Assembly (NCBI GenBank): GCA_016758965.1 | Contig: JAEPRB010000239.1 | Span: 1-59,958, forward strand | Source of the DNA: Circinella minor | Lineage: Eukaryota; Mucoromycota; Mucoromycetes; Mucorales; Lichtheimiaceae | Length of the DNA stretch: 59,958 bases | Direction: 5' to 3' | Part shown: positions 1-13,857 of the stretch, in pieces | How positions within the stretch are numbered: the first letter of the stretch is position 1 | Layout: each line of letters begins with the position of its first letter | Made by a program: the position numbers and the translations under genes | Notes under the pieces: model-generated | The model's database searches: none | What the model was told of the DNA's origin: nothing | What the model saw: the letters and a program-made list of their open reading frames with translations, nothing else

Positions 1-89
1 ATAAAATAGAGTATGGTAAAGGGGATTGACACTGTATTACACTCATGTGAAAAAGGGGGTAATGTGAACAATTTCTTTTTTAAGTTGGT

Positions 90-92
<3 letters not shown>

Positions 93-173
<81 letters not shown>
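93..173. repeat. Two adjacent long poly-T tracts
   Basis: Two T homopolymers of about 43 and 35 bases are separated by a GG pair. They lie in what appears to be an intron of the leftward trehalose-phosphate synthase gene (poly-A on the coding strand). No coding function is seen. Tracts of this length are common in the spacers and introns of this window and may be length-variable or imprecisely sequenced. Confidence 0.9.
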
Positions 174-174
<1 letters not shown>

Positions 175-228
175 TGGGGGATTATAATTTTTTTTATTAC
201 TGCTTTTTTCCTCTGTTTACGGAATTAC

Positions 229-1422
229 CTGGAACCCAATCAAGTTGGCACCTAGAATACCTTGCAGAATTTCATTTCGGGCTAAATGTTATTTATTATT
301 TATTAAAGAAAAAAGAATCAAAAAGAAGAAGAATAACGCAAATTTAAGGTTAGTCAAACAATCTATCACACGCACATACAGCTTTTCACACACAAAAATA
401 ATTCATTCACTTAAAATTTATTATTATTCCCCACTCCTTTTTTTTTTTTTTTTTTTTTTGCTTTTCGGATCCGTTATGAACTTTATAATAATAATAGTAA
501 TACTTTACTTGTCAAGCATCGAAAGATTTCTGAGCTTGGAAATGTTGCATGAAAAAAGACACCGATAGTTGCATCAGGAATCGCTTTACGGACCATTTCA
601 GGTACAAGTAACAAATGATAATCATGAATCCAAACTAGTTATTATGTTATTATACGAAAAAAAAACATGAGTTATATACTGTGTAGATATAAATGTAATA
701 AAAAATAATAATAACTTACTAATATCACCGGGACGATAGTGATCAATGATGGTCTGTGCAAATTGTTGATTCACAGCTTTATAATCGGCCCAATTCCGTT
801 TCTCGGCACGACCGTCTGTGGCTGTTGACCATACAACATAGTGAAACAATGGCCACAAGACCTCCTTACAATAACCTTCGTAATGCCCACGTGATTGACT
901 CTCGAGAAATATTGGTACGATCTTTCCCGTATCCCACAAGAGTTGTCTAAGAGCCAATTTGTCCGTTGCTGAAACTGCTTCTGTCGATGATTTTTTGTTG
1001 GTTCTCATATCATCTTTAATAGGCCCAGTCCATCCAATATGTATTGTTTCATAATCCTTGTTTAAACTTTGTAAACCACTGTATAAAGCAGTATGGCCTC
1101 GACGTTGTACAACAGTCCAATCATTAACATGAAATTTGGCGCGTAAGGTGTGTTGTCGATGATGTCTACGTGATACTTTACTTATAGGTGCACCTGATTC
1201 ATCATCATTAACATCTTTTGTTCCCGTGCCATTATAATTATTATCATTATTATTAGGTGTTGCCACTGGAGGTGGGAAATCGAGAGAGGTATTTTTTTTA
1301 CGGATAATATTATATGGAATTTGATGGGTTACATTAATGATACGCCCAGGAATATCGGGCTGTAAACCTGAGAATGGAAGGTAAGAAGCTACCTTTTCTG
1401 GAGTTAAATGATCATTGACCAT
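229..1422 (-). CDS. Trehalose-6-phosphate synthase/phosphatase family protein (5' part, truncated by window edge)
   Basis: Glycosyltransferase family 20 protein of trehalose synthesis, which joins UDP-glucose and glucose-6-phosphate or acts as a subunit of that cytosolic complex. Three exons are visible: 720-1422, 509-634 and 229-281 (294 codons in frame). The ATG is at 1422. Residues near 24 read RIINVTHQIPYNI, like the N-terminus of the fungal Tps2/Tps3 class. GT20 signatures follow: RRGHTALYSG, then LWPLFHY, then across the first intron IIWIHDYHLLLVPEMVR, and FHATFPSSEIFRCL. The third exon gives RNEILQGILGANLIGFQ. Splice sites are GTAAGT/AG, GTAAAG/AG and a GTAATT donor. The next exon is not visible before the window start. 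The long N-terminal extension favours the Tps2 or regulatory-subunit class over the short Tps1 class, but the phosphatase domain lies outside the window, so no symbol is given. Confidence 0.9.
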
Positions 1423-2389
1423 ATTGTTTACTTGTTATATATATAATATGTGGAAGAGAGAAAAAAAACAATGATATATAAAGAGAAAAAGAAAAGATTC
1501 TCGCTAAATAAGGAGAAAGAAAAGAGAAGAAAGAAGAAAAGAACAACGAAGAAAGAGTTTTTTTTCCACAAGACCTTTAATATATAAATACAGAAATCAA
1601 CGCTGGGGGTTAAAAGGACTAAAAGCTTCTAAAGTAGAATAAATTCCGCTGTTTAATGTTTATTAGGATTCCGTGAATAAGAATAAAAAAAAAAGCATGA
1701 CCTATTAAAATAACAACAAGGAAAATCATTAAATTAATGGAAGAAACACAGTATAAAAGTATTATACAAATGTTAATATATCCTTTTCCTCGTCTTTACT
1801 TTTCTTTTCCTTGTGAAACGTTATAGACCGATGTGTGTATGATAAAGAAGTCATGTTTTTTCCCTTATAATTAAATAATTTTCGGAAGCACACACATACA
1901 CAAGAAAACCCTTTATGTAATCCAAATGCGGTATATTATAAATGTTTCACAAAAAAAATAAAAAGAAAGCAAAGCAAAGCATTTTTTTTTTTTGGTGACC
2001 CATCCTCCCCCCCCTCTTATTTTGGTACCTAATTATTTTGTTTTATTGCTCTTTCCCACCAATTATAGAACAAGTTGTCTTCATTATAATCGAACAATTT
2101 GGTAACCCTTGAATTATATAATATTCGTTTAAAAATAACAAAATAATAAAGAAAAACAAGTTATTTATTTTCAAATGTTTCTGCTGTTACTGACAAAAAA
2201 ATAAATATCTTTTTTTTTTGTATATATATATATTTTATAAATGTTAATAAAATTCTTGTGTAAAAGAGTTGTGTGTTATGTGTGTATATTTATATAATGT
2301 TGGGTGTGTGTTATGTGAAGTGAATCTTTTGTTGGGTGTGGAAAATGTAATGCGAAAAAAAAAATGTATCCTTATTTTTTTTTTACTTT
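1423..2389. other. Spacer: promoter side of the GT20 gene, 3' flank of the fucose synthase gene
   Basis: No gene is seen. The part next to 1422 is purine-rich on the plus strand (1450-1560, GAGAAAGAAAAG-like), so it is a pyrimidine-rich leader for the leftward gene. A C-run beside T-runs (about 1981-2015) and GT-rich sequence (2270-2340) precede the end of the fucose synthase gene. The polyadenylation signal cannot be chosen with confidence in such AT-rich DNA. Confidence 0.6.
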
Positions 2390-4708
<2,319 letters not shown>

Positions 4709-6109
4709 TCACTCTATGCTAAACTGAGTTGTTGAATTAAAAGAACGTAATTCTCGCCACATGACATCTTTCCATGGGTTATCAATTTCTAAAGGAATTA
4801 AGGAATACCAAAATATGGTATATATACGTAATATATAAGTGTATATATTATATATAAATAATTATCATCATCATTCATCTGATATATAAATGAAATAGCG
4901 TTACCTGGATTATATGATACAAATCGTTTTGGTCGTGGATTATCATTCGTATTGTTAGAATCATGATCCAAGTTTCGTTTTTTTGCTGCTACCCATGTTG
5001 AATATATTTGTTGAATGCTCACACCTAACGATTTCTTTACTAGTCGACGGGATTGTTGTTGTTTTTGTTGTGTAGGTTCTTCAGAACCAACAAATCGGGA
5101 TGGGTTTTGTTCATCTCCATAATCGTACTCAATATCATCTAAACTCATTTGTTTACAAAGATCTTGTTGAGATGTTTGACGTTGTAGTTGCTGTTGTTGC
5201 TGTGAAGATATGGAGGATGAACCTGTTTGTGCCGGTCTTTTCTGGTGTCGTTGTTCTTCTTGACGTATACACCACTCTTGACCCTTCAACTGAAATTGTT
5301 TACTTAAAACAAGCGCATGTAGTACCGAAGCTCGATCATATTCAGTTGCCGTATCCCATTCTTCTTGTTGCTCTTCAGATCTAGTCGTTGTTACTGTCTT
5401 ATTGGTAGAATTTTTATTTACATAATTCACAACTGCCGTTGTATCCAACAAAGCTTGGTCCTTAAACGCATCCATAATAAGATTTTCTAATCGACTATCT
5501 AAAGTTGTCACGGGTGCAGACCGATCGGGCAATATAAACACACAACGGTTATCTCCAATTTCAAGTAAAGAACCCGTGTTCAATACAATAGATCCAGTTT
5601 TAGGTCGTTTTAATACATTATTCACTTTAACTCCATTTCTACCATAAATTCGTAATTCCCATCGTTGCTTGCTATTGTGGAATCGGATATCAGCATGTCG
5701 TCGTGATACATCGCGTCTATGAGATCCAAAATCGACATCGACACGATGTTGACGTCCACTCCGTGGTGGAGGTGCATCAGGACCTGGACTTCGTCCTAAT
5801 ATCAAATAATCGCTTGTAATATAACATTCCCAATGAGAACCAACAAGTTTTGGATAAAGTCGTGTTGATTCAGGAGGAACATCGGGTGTATGTACTTGAA
5901 CATCTTGATCTTTTGATCCTGTCAAAAGTAATAATTCTGATTGACTAAACTATTATACGATATATGTTATTATTATCAGGTGGGCTTGTTGATATATATA
6001 ATAAATGATAATGATGTTTTTTTTTTCAAATATATATATATATATATGTATACGCATTTATGTATTTATAGTAATAAAAATAATTCATATATACCGAATG
6101 ATTGTCCAT
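4709..6109 (-). CDS. FHA-domain protein with Gln-rich middle
   Basis: Three exons: a tiny first exon 6095-6109 (MDNHS), 4905-5949 and 4709-4788, totalling 379 aa. The tiny exon is chosen because its GTATAT donor and the ATAATAG acceptor at 5950 are both phase 0, and no ATG precedes the FHA domain in the large exon. The FHA fold (phosphothreonine binding, about residues 40-150) shows the classic signatures LGRSPG, DVSRRHADI and GRNGVKVNN, then LEIGDNRCVFILP. A Gln-rich, low-complexity region follows (about 240-300), then a basic region VAAKKRNLDHD. The last exon reads NPWKDVMWRELRSFN. The FHA resembles that of forkhead-type regulators, but I see no winged-helix domain. A nuclear phosphopeptide-binding regulator is inferred; the exact function is unknown. 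Confidence 0.85.
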
Positions 6110-6325
6110 AATGTGATATATAAAATAGTATTCTTTTTTTATGTTATCAAAGCCATTTACAAAAGAAAGAAGAAGATGATGATGATGAATGAAGCGGGGA
6201 GTGGAAAGAAATTTGTATAAAAGAGAGAGAGAGAATATAAAATAATAATATTGAGCTCAAGGGGGTAAAAAAAAAAAGTTATATATAAGCCCAGATTACT
6301 TATTATTTTTTTTAGTTATAATTAT

Positions 6326-7326
6326 TTAAGCTTTCATAGGTGTTTGTGCTGCTATCGGCAAACCGAACTCATCCAACTGCACATCATTCTTTTGTTGTGT
6401 TGGATCTGCTTCTGATGCTTTAGGCAGTTCTTCTGTTACATCTTCTTGTAAATAGGATGGCACTTCTTCTTCGTCAAAATTCAATTCATCACCCAGTGCA
6501 TCCAATTCTGCTTCCAAATCCTCTTCATCTATATCATCAGGTAAGCTATAGGATCGTCCAAGAGATTCTTGTACTTCGTTTGCTTGATCTATCAAATCTT
6601 CCATCTCGTCTTGTAATTGCTATATTTTGGGATAAAATTTAATACATGTTTAATCGAATGAGATCTTTATTTAACATGTATAAAAGTAACATTTAAAACT
6701 TACATCAATCTTATCCAAATTGACATTCTTATATTGTTTCTTCATTTCCTTATTCGCTGTTTGCATAGCATCCACGGTTGCCATGACATTACGCAAATTC
6801 TCAGTTGTCATTTGTGCTTGTTCCATATTAAACGATTGTTGTTGAAGATTATCTCGTTGTGATTCGTATCTATTCTCTTTCATATCAGTATTTAAAAGCA
6901 ATATATAACTTCCTTTTTTTGAAATAATAACTTACAATTTTCTTTGTTTTAATACTCGCAATGCTTTCTGTTGAACGGATTTCTATATTATAATTAAATC
7001 ATAACTTATGTCAATCAAACATTCCTTTTTTTTTCTTTTCCATCTATCCCATATATAAATTATATCAAACCTTAGCTGGTCCTTCACGCATTTTCTTCAT
7101 TTGATCTCGATATCGTGTCAATTCAGCATCTAATTTACGAATTTTGACTTCAACAGCATCAGATCGTACGTCCGTCTATTATATATATTAGTTGCCCAAA
7201 AACTTGTAGTACATTCTTTTACCAAGCTCACAAGAAAAGAAAAGTATTGAGTATCATTACCGAAGATATTGCGTCATTTAATGTTGCTTTAGGAGCTCGT
7301 TTATTACTACCGAATAATCTGTTCAT
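6326..7326 (-). CDS. VPS60: ESCRT-III-associated protein Vps60 / CHMP5
   Basis: Charged coiled-coil protein of the Snf7 family that acts late in ESCRT-III function on endosomes, where it binds Vta1 and helps regulate the ATPase Vps4. Five exons: 7261-7326, 7071-7175, 6936-6982, 6704-6869 and 6326-6619 (225 aa; animal CHMP5 is about 219). The start [16 protein letters not shown] is the diagnostic Vps60/CHMP5 N-terminus. It is followed by [19 protein letters not shown], then KALRVLKQK and [14 protein letters not shown]. The acidic C-terminal part contains [14 protein letters not shown] and ends [12 protein letters not shown], as in CHMP5. All introns are GT...AG with compatible phases. The gene is divergent from the NmrA-like gene, 1.85 kb away. 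I am confident of the subfamily rather than Snf7 or Vps20 because of the N-terminus and the DEFGLP tail. Confidence 0.96.
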
Positions 7327-7772
7327 TTTATATTTTCTTTTTATGTCCAAAAAGTTAGACAGGTGTGGTATATAATATGTATAGGAAAAAGAAAGAAGAA
7401 AAGGTGCCAAGCAAATGGTTTAGGCGGGGATGTGGAGAGTAAAGAAGGATAAATGTCAGCCAATCAAACTGGAATCATCTGGCATTTGTTAATATGCAGC
7501 ATGAAGCTTCTCCTAATTAAGGCTTATGTTTAAATAGAGTATTTTGAATCAGTAGGCCTAGCATCTAATAAACTTGCTACCTATAACTATTATATTCTAT
7601 TAATTCTAACATAGTAAAATATACTACATGTTTATTTGTAAATCGTTCTTTTTAATCTCAAAATAACAGAATTTCTTATATATTATACATCTTCTATGGA
7701 TGTACAGGTACTGTATAGCAGTGAAACATCTACAAGACGTCTAGTTTCATTAGCTATAAAAGGTTATATTTA
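7327..7772. other. Spacer upstream of VPS60
   Basis: No gene is seen. The first ~100 bp must hold the VPS60 promoter and leader. The rest runs up to the TA dinucleotide (7771-7772) that flanks a TIR element. Confidence 0.5.
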
Positions 7773-8467
7773 CAGTAATTTTTCGTTAAACCGGTACTTT
7801 TAATATGTGAGGATCTGTACCAGTTTAACTTTTGCGACCCCGCTAGTAATTACAGGACATACAGGAAGATATACTACGATTAGATTAAGATGAGCAATCA
7901 AGATAAAAAAAAAGATGACAGTATTCATATAATGTACCTAACTTATTAATATAACTTTGCTACTGTGAGTTATTTTTTGGTGATAAAAGTAATATATTTA
8001 TGAAATAGTGACAATGAACCAAAGATTGAGTCAATAATGAATTTACAACGAAGCGTGTATTAATATATATAATGGTCAGCAGTTGAATAAATGTGCAGAA
8101 ATGAATTGCATCAATGGCATAATTACTCATATTTAATGGTAACGAACAAACACACTGCTAAGCTGAGAATAAAGCATCCGTGTAAAACTGGCAAAAAAGA
8201 GACGTTATTATCAGCAATTTGTTGACGAATTTTCTCTTGACAACAAGAAAGAATTGGATATTGTTAATTGATGCGTAAACGGATTAACCAATTGGAAACA
8301 AATGAATGAGCTGAGATGAGGTTTAAGCAAGCTTATATTACTGAGCTTACCAAAAAGAGTAATATTCTACAAAATAATAAAAATAGTATTATTATAAATC
8401 CGGTAAATATCTGGGCAAGTTCACCGGATTCCGGTTTAACGAGTACCCGTTTAACAAAAAATTACTG
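7773..8467. mobile_element. Non-autonomous TIR element (695 bp) with TA target duplication
   Basis: The left end, CAGTAATTTTTCGTTAAACC, is matched by the reverse complement of the right end, CAGTAATTTTTTGTTAAACG. About 24 of the first 26 bases agree. TA flanks both ends (7771-7772 and 8468-8469), as in Tc1/mariner/pogo superfamily insertions. Sub-terminal motifs such as CGTTAAACCGG and its inverse recur inside each end. The interior has no credible coding frame; the longest frame (about 8316-8594) runs over the right end. It is therefore a MITE-like derivative. The superfamily is inferred from TSD and TIR shape only. Confidence 0.75.
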
Positions 8468-8469
8468 TA

Positions 8470-9103
8470 TGACACATTTAGAAGCGTTAAGAAAATTTTA
8501 TCGGCAGTATTTAAATATGGAATGTTTGAGGGACAAAAAGGCTTTTTACAGTCATTTTTTTTTTATGTATAATTACACTCTTTTAAGAGAATAATTCCAT
8601 TATAATGTCTTTTATCATCATAAATATATGCGAAATGAATGTTGATAAAACACATAAGTTATCATAATTTATTTACTAGAAGAATTAATAAGCCAAGAAA
8701 TATTATAAGCTTATTTGATGTGAATGAATTAGGGTGGAAATACAAGTATACTGTCGTTATTCTAGCGCATTTTTCAAAAGTTATTTTAAATCATTAAGTT
8801 AATTGATATACCCTAATAATTACATATCATACAACACCCGTCCAAGGAAAATTCAACACCCGTTACGATTTCTTTTCTAACTATATTATTACTGTATTCA
8901 GCCATCATCTAAATCTTATGCTTGGAGCAAAGTCTGTTTATTACTGTCAAAAATAAAAGGCTTGAGCATTGTCAAACTTTGATTACTAGACGGATATAGT
9001 AACAGCGCGCGTAAACTCTAGTTATGAACGTACGTGCGTAATGCATTTCCCTAAATGACAAATTAGGCAATATATTGCCGTCATCTTTTAAACTAAGATA
9101 CAT
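8470..9103. other. Spacer upstream of the NmrA-like gene
   Basis: No gene is seen. AT-rich sequence with short CGCGCG/ACGTACGT-like islands around 9005-9040 leads into the promoter. Confidence 0.5.
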
Positions 9104-9111
9104 TATATAAA
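9104..9111 (+). promoter_or_regulatory. TATA-like box
   Basis: TATATAAA-like sequence about 70 bp upstream of the ATG at 9178, well placed for the intronless NmrA-like gene. Inferred from position and sequence only. Confidence 0.5.
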
Positions 9112-9177
9112 AAGATAACTTTGGTTTTTATTTATTTATTCATTTACTTATTGATATATTTTTCTCTTAATTTACTC

Positions 9178-10065
9178 ATGTCACCTCATCAAGAACGCAT
9201 CTATTTTATTGGTGGAACTGGTGGTGTTGGTAGCAAAGCTGTGCAAGACGTATTGGCTCAAAATATTCCTGTCACAATATATACTCGTCAACCCGAAAAA
9301 TCCAATTTTAAAGATCTTCCAAATGTAACACTTGTAAAAGGTATTTATGATGACTTGACCCCCTTTGAAAACTCTATTACTGGACATACTCGTTTGTTTT
9401 TACTTGTTGCAAATATCGGCAATATGTCTCGTATCAAAGGTTCTTTATCCAAAATCGCTTATACTGCAGGTGTTAAGCAAATCGTGGATATATCCTCTCT
9501 TACTATTGATGCATATCCATTCACATTTGTTGCTCAAGCCCATTTACGTTCTGAAGAATCCATTCGTGCCGTACAAAATGATGATAGTTCGTATGTGAGT
9601 ATCAGACCCTGGCGTTTCATGTCAAACCATGTATGGGAACAACAATCCATCAAGATGCAAGGAGGATTAGTAAGTGCAACTCCACTCGATACTGTTCAAG
9701 CTTGGATTTCACCTGGTGATATTGGTGCTTTGGCTGCTATTGTTTTAATTGAACCTATTGAAAAACATGGTAATGCAATTTATCCAATGGTTGGCGAACT
9801 TTTATCCAACAACGACCGCGCACAGATTCTTAGCAAAGTCTTTAATTGCTCGATCGAGTACAGACAATGTTCAATCCAGGAACAATATGATTTGATGACC
9901 AAAATATTTAGTGGACTCCACAAGATGGCCTATGACTTTGCTCAAGATTTTAAGCCAGATCATAATTATTCTCCTGGTCTTTCTTTGATTTTGGGTCGCG
10001 AACCAGAAACCTTGGAACAATGGCTTACAAACAATAAGGATTTGTTTCCAGCTTTAACTAATTAG
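9178..10065 (+). CDS. NmrA-like NAD(P)-binding Rossmann protein
   Basis: Single-exon gene of 295 aa. The ATG at 9178 is the first one in frame, and the glycine motif begins only a few residues later. FIGGTGGVGSK (about residues 10-20) is the dinucleotide-binding loop. YTRQPEKS follows strand 2, where NADP-preferring members carry Arg. KQIVDISSL is the usual beta-4 segment, and IRPWRFMSN matches the atypical-SDR pattern IRP-x-x-FM. ISPGDIGALAA is the family's conserved segment before the C-terminal substrate lobe. Family members are redox-sensing regulators or quinone/ketone reductases; which applies here cannot be told. The lack of introns contrasts with its neighbours and could mean recent acquisition or retroposition, but codon use does not look foreign. 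Confidence 0.9.
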   Translation: MSPHQERIYFIGGTGGVGSKAVQDVLAQNIPVTIYTRQPEKSNFKDLPNVTLVKGIYDDLTPFENSITGHTRLFLLVANIGNMSRIKGSLSKIAYTAGVKQIVDISSLTIDAYPFTFVAQAHLRSEESIRAVQNDDSSYVSIRPWRFMSNHVWEQQSIKMQGGLVSATPLDTVQAWISPGDIGALAAIVLIEPIEKHGNAIYPMVGELLSNNDRAQILSKVFNCSIEYRQCSIQEQYDLMTKIFSGLHKMAYDFAQDFKPDHNYSPGLSLILGREPETLEQWLTNNKDLFPALTN

Positions 10066-10164
10066 TTTAGTTTGCTTACATACATTGATATAAAAAAATC
10101 AATTGTCATTTTACAATAAAGAAATATCTGTTCTATATATCATATGATAATAATTATTACCATA

Positions 10165-11015
10165 CAGTGGGACCCCGTTAATTTACTTGTTTTGCCAGGA
10201 ATAAGAGTTACAAAACATAGTGTCAACTTTCACATTCCTTTTATTTCCACTCTCACAATGATTTTGAGAACTTTAAATTAAGCGATTTTCCAAAACATGA
10301 CTTGAGAAAGGATCTTAATGGTTAATATACAAAGTAGCTGGTTTTATAGAAGACAGCAATTGTCTAAATCTATTTTGAAAATTAAAGGAACTATGATATA
10401 GCTCTACTTCAGTACCAACATTGAATGTATTGATGGTACTCACATAATTCTTTATGATCACTCATATATAAAAGATGTCAAAGAAATATAAAACATATTA
10501 CACATTTACTAATAGATTTATTGATCAAAAGTAGTAATGATAGTATATATATACTGGTTTATTTAATATCACAGTTTTTTTTTTTTTACTTTGAAAAGAG
10601 AATTTTAGGAAAATAATAATAATAATCAATAGAAAGATCGTTGATTTTCATTATAATTCAGGAAAGCTCAACACAGAAGCAGCAAGAATTTCTTCTTTTG
10701 GGACAGCTGTTACATAAACCAAAAATTTCCTATATCAACACGTTCTTCTTCCTTCAGGTATAAAATAACGGAGCAATTAGTTCAAATATGTTTGCCCAGT
10801 TAAAACGGTCACTCCAGTTGGTAGGGATATCTGCAGATCTCAATTCAACAAACTTCCATAATCGATCTTCTTTCAAGTTCATTTTGGAGAGGGTAACTGT
10901 ATCTTTGATCACTTGAACACCAAATGTTGATTTTTTCAAGGCTGTTTTGAATCGGCTATTCTTAAAATGACTAAGGATAACAAAGTCCACCATTGCATTT
11001 GACAAAGTGCTTTTA
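10165..11015 (-). mobile_element. Truncated pogo-type element end with a fragment of its unknown ORF
   Basis: The terminus begins CAGTGGGACCCCGTTAAT after a TA (10163-10164). The whole segment is the inverted, diverged counterpart of about 23,100-24,133. Non-coding tail and coding part both match, including an 83-codon remnant (10,754-11,005) corresponding to the C-terminal part of the 544-aa ORF at 21,824 (shared words LSHFKNSRFKTALKKSTFG and FVELRSADIPTNWSDRFNW). Similarity stops near 11,015, so only one end of the element remains. The remnant keeps an open frame but lacks most of the protein. Confidence 0.8.
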
Positions 11016-11200
11016 TAATTTTTTGTCCTTCATTATAGATTCATTGCGAAAAAAAACCACCTTTGTAGAAACTCGAAAAATGTAAAATAGTATAAAGTTA
11101 ATATAATCAGTATTGATAATATAATGTATTATTACAAAAAAAAAATGCAACTTGCCTTAATAAATGTTCTTAACCCGAAAAGCTGTTAGGTCAATTAAAC

Positions 11201-11535
11201 AGAACATCGGTGAGCCCTACCGTCACGTCCCAAACGCTAGATGATTCTGCATACCAACCAAAAGTTACAGAGACCTCTCCCTCCCTTCCAGGACTGGCTT
11301 TTGTCTGGTTTGACAAGGACTGAAGAGGGTGCTTCCCCTTGGATTTATAGGCTTTTAATTCCTAACAAGACTCATTACCACAGAACATCGGCGAGCCCCA
11401 CCGTCACGTACCAGACGCTAGATGATTCTGCATACCAACCAAAAGTTACAGAGACCTCCCCCTCCCTTCCAGGACTGGCTTTTGTCTGGTTTGACAAGGA
11501 CTGAAGAGGGTGCTTCCCCTTGGATTTATAGGCTT
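11201..11535. repeat. Tandem duplication of a GC-richer 154-bp unit
   Basis: Two near-identical 154-bp copies (11,201-11,354 and 11,382-11,535) are separated by 27 bp. They begin AGAACATCGG(T/C)GAGCCC and end TTGGATTTATAGGCTT. Base composition is richer in GC than the surroundings. Reading frames through both copies are open by chance (87 codons on plus) but match nothing I recognise. This could be a terminal or internal repeat of an eroded transposon. Confidence 0.85.
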
Positions 11536-11994
11536 GGCAATGCAATAAAACTGTTTGTTTTTGGTTTTTTATGAAAAAGAAAAAAATGCACAGCCGAGGG
11601 TTTTATACCCTATCACGTCATCTATGGTTTATTTAATGACCGCTTGGGAGTTTCAAATTAGGCGCTTAGGAATGCAATTTGCTTAAGGGGTCACTGCTTA
11701 AAATTAATAAACTTCCATAGCCCGCAGCTTCACCTTTTTTGGTTGCTACGTTGTTTTTTTTTGCATTTTGCATAATCGATTTTGTAACATCATATTAAGC
11801 AAATGCATCTGCTTTAGTAAAACTTAATAATATATAATAAAACTATCAAATATAAATAAATATAAAGCATATAATTTTAAAGAGCTTATATAAAAGACAT
11901 ATTGTTAAACTAATGACATAGAAAGTAAACATATATTAAAAATAAATAGTAAAATTTAGTAAATCATAAAAAAAGCTTATATATGGGTCGGAAT
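11536..11994. other. Repeat-block spacer
   Basis: No gene is seen. A moderately GC-rich patch (11,600-11,760) contains no open frame of note. The remainder is AT-rich. Confidence 0.4.
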
Positions 11995-12689
11995 CAGTGT
12001 TAGCAGTTTCCGACTTTCTGCCAGGTGGAAACATTGGTTTATAGGGTTTCCACAGTCGAAAACTGGCGGAAATAAATAACATTATAGAGTCAGCATCAGT
12101 AAACATAAAATAGGGTACATCATTTTAAATAAAAGTAACGTGGTCTCTTTATATTTTTAATGCATGATATCTGTCACCATTATTATTAGTATAACTTTAT
12201 AATATATGGTCCACAACAGGAACTATGAAATATATAATATAATAGCACAGAAATGACAATAATAATTTTTTTAAACACTGGTTTTGCATTTAGATATAGA
12301 TGCCGCGCAAGCAAATAATAGCTTCAACATAAATATTGCCTGTTGTTCAGTAATATTGGCTTCACAGGTTACAGCCTGACATCGACTGTCAATGTATAAG
12401 AGCTAAATTTATCAGTTGCGTGATCTATACGTACAGAGCAGTAGAATTTTATGTAGACGAACCTAGACTTTAAAGATAACAACGTTGAGGCTCACTCAGC
12501 AAAAGTAAAATAGACATTAGAATATATTTTTTCATAGCTTAAATAAAAATGTACGTATACTCTCTTTCTATCACTCTTTTTTATTATTATTTTAATAAAA
12601 CTTTTCATTTTAACATAATTCCATAAACATATTGATTGGGAGAAAAAGGTTTCCGTCATAAGTTTCCTCCAGTCGGAAACCCAACACTG
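11995..12689. mobile_element. Possible hAT-like TIR remnant
   Basis: The left end CAGTGTTAG...TTTCCGACT and the reverse complement of the right end CAGTGTTGGGTTTCCGACT are similar. Further GGTTTCC/GGAAACC motifs lie inside both ends. No matching 8-bp target duplication is visible in the flanks (GTCGGAAT versus CCATTAAG), so boundaries and class are uncertain. No transposase coding is present. Confidence 0.35.
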
Positions 12690-13795
12690 CCATTAAGTAT
12701 ACAATGTAAAATGATAAAAAAGATATTGTATAACATATAAAAATTTGAAGCATTTTTATATCAACACATTTGTCATCATCATCATTATGGTGCATTTCAC
12801 TTGTAATCGTCAATAATTTATTTTATTTCAATTTTTAAATTGCAAAATCCGCTTCTTTATTTGGTGATTTGCGTTACAGTTATTACTTTTACATATAATT
12901 GTTTTTGTGCCATCATAAAGTTAAGTGTTCTATACTAAGACTTTTAATAAGTTTTATCGCTTCTTTTGTAGGCTTATAGTATGATTATGTTCTGATAAAA
13001 CACTAATATGTATTTATAAATTTAAGCAGACAGATACATTACATTACTCAATAGTCTAATATCATAGCTTAAAAACTTAAAACTGACTCCTCCTTGCCTC
13101 TGTCTATTTTACATTTTTTTCTTACAAGTGATTTTGCATAAACCAAAATCAAAAAGCTTATCTATGTACCTAGCATTACAGTGCCTTTAGCATTTAATTA
13201 TTTGCAGAATCAATTCTGCAATGAATATTAGCGCTTAGAATTTAGAACTCTCGATTTTCTTATTTCTTTTTAATTAATAGCAAAAATAACCACTGCACAC
13301 TATTGTAATAAAAAGCTTATACGTGTGAGGAATATAGTACAATCAATTTGTTTGAGCATTAATATTAAATGCAGTAAACTTTATCAAATATATGTATATT
13401 TTTAGTAGACTAAAAATTCTTTTCTATAGTTTCTTATCTTTATATTATGGCCTTAGATTCCGATATTGTGATACAGCTTATTCTAAGATTTTTCACCTAC
13501 TACTAGTATCACGTGATTTGCTCCACCTATGCTGGAGAACTCCCATATGTAGTTTTCATTTTTCAATTTTGTCTCTTGCCCAGCCAAAATAGTCAGAAAT
13601 GGGCTATGACCGACCAACTTGACAAGCTTTAACTTTTTTTAAAACATTTTTACAACTTTCTAAACTTTAATAGTTGTTTATAATAAGCTTAAAAATGATA
13701 CTTAAAGTGTGGATTTATAAAATATTGATTTAGTGTGAAGCTGAAGCCTCTAGAAACTAGTGGAAATTATTAGCGATTACAAGTGAAATGCACCA
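12690..13795. other. Spacer in repeat block A
   Basis: No supported gene. Small open frames exist (for example 13,392-13,592) but have no recognisable motif and skewed Leu/Phe/Tyr content typical of AT-rich noise. Confidence 0.45.

Positions 13796-13857
<62 letters not shown>

Noticed and set aside
5100..5384. 94-codon plus frame inside the FHA gene
   Set aside because: Antisense of a well-supported coding exon.
12610..12813. 67-codon minus frame with a hydrophobic stretch
   Set aside because: Overlaps the possible hAT-like right end; no family resemblance.
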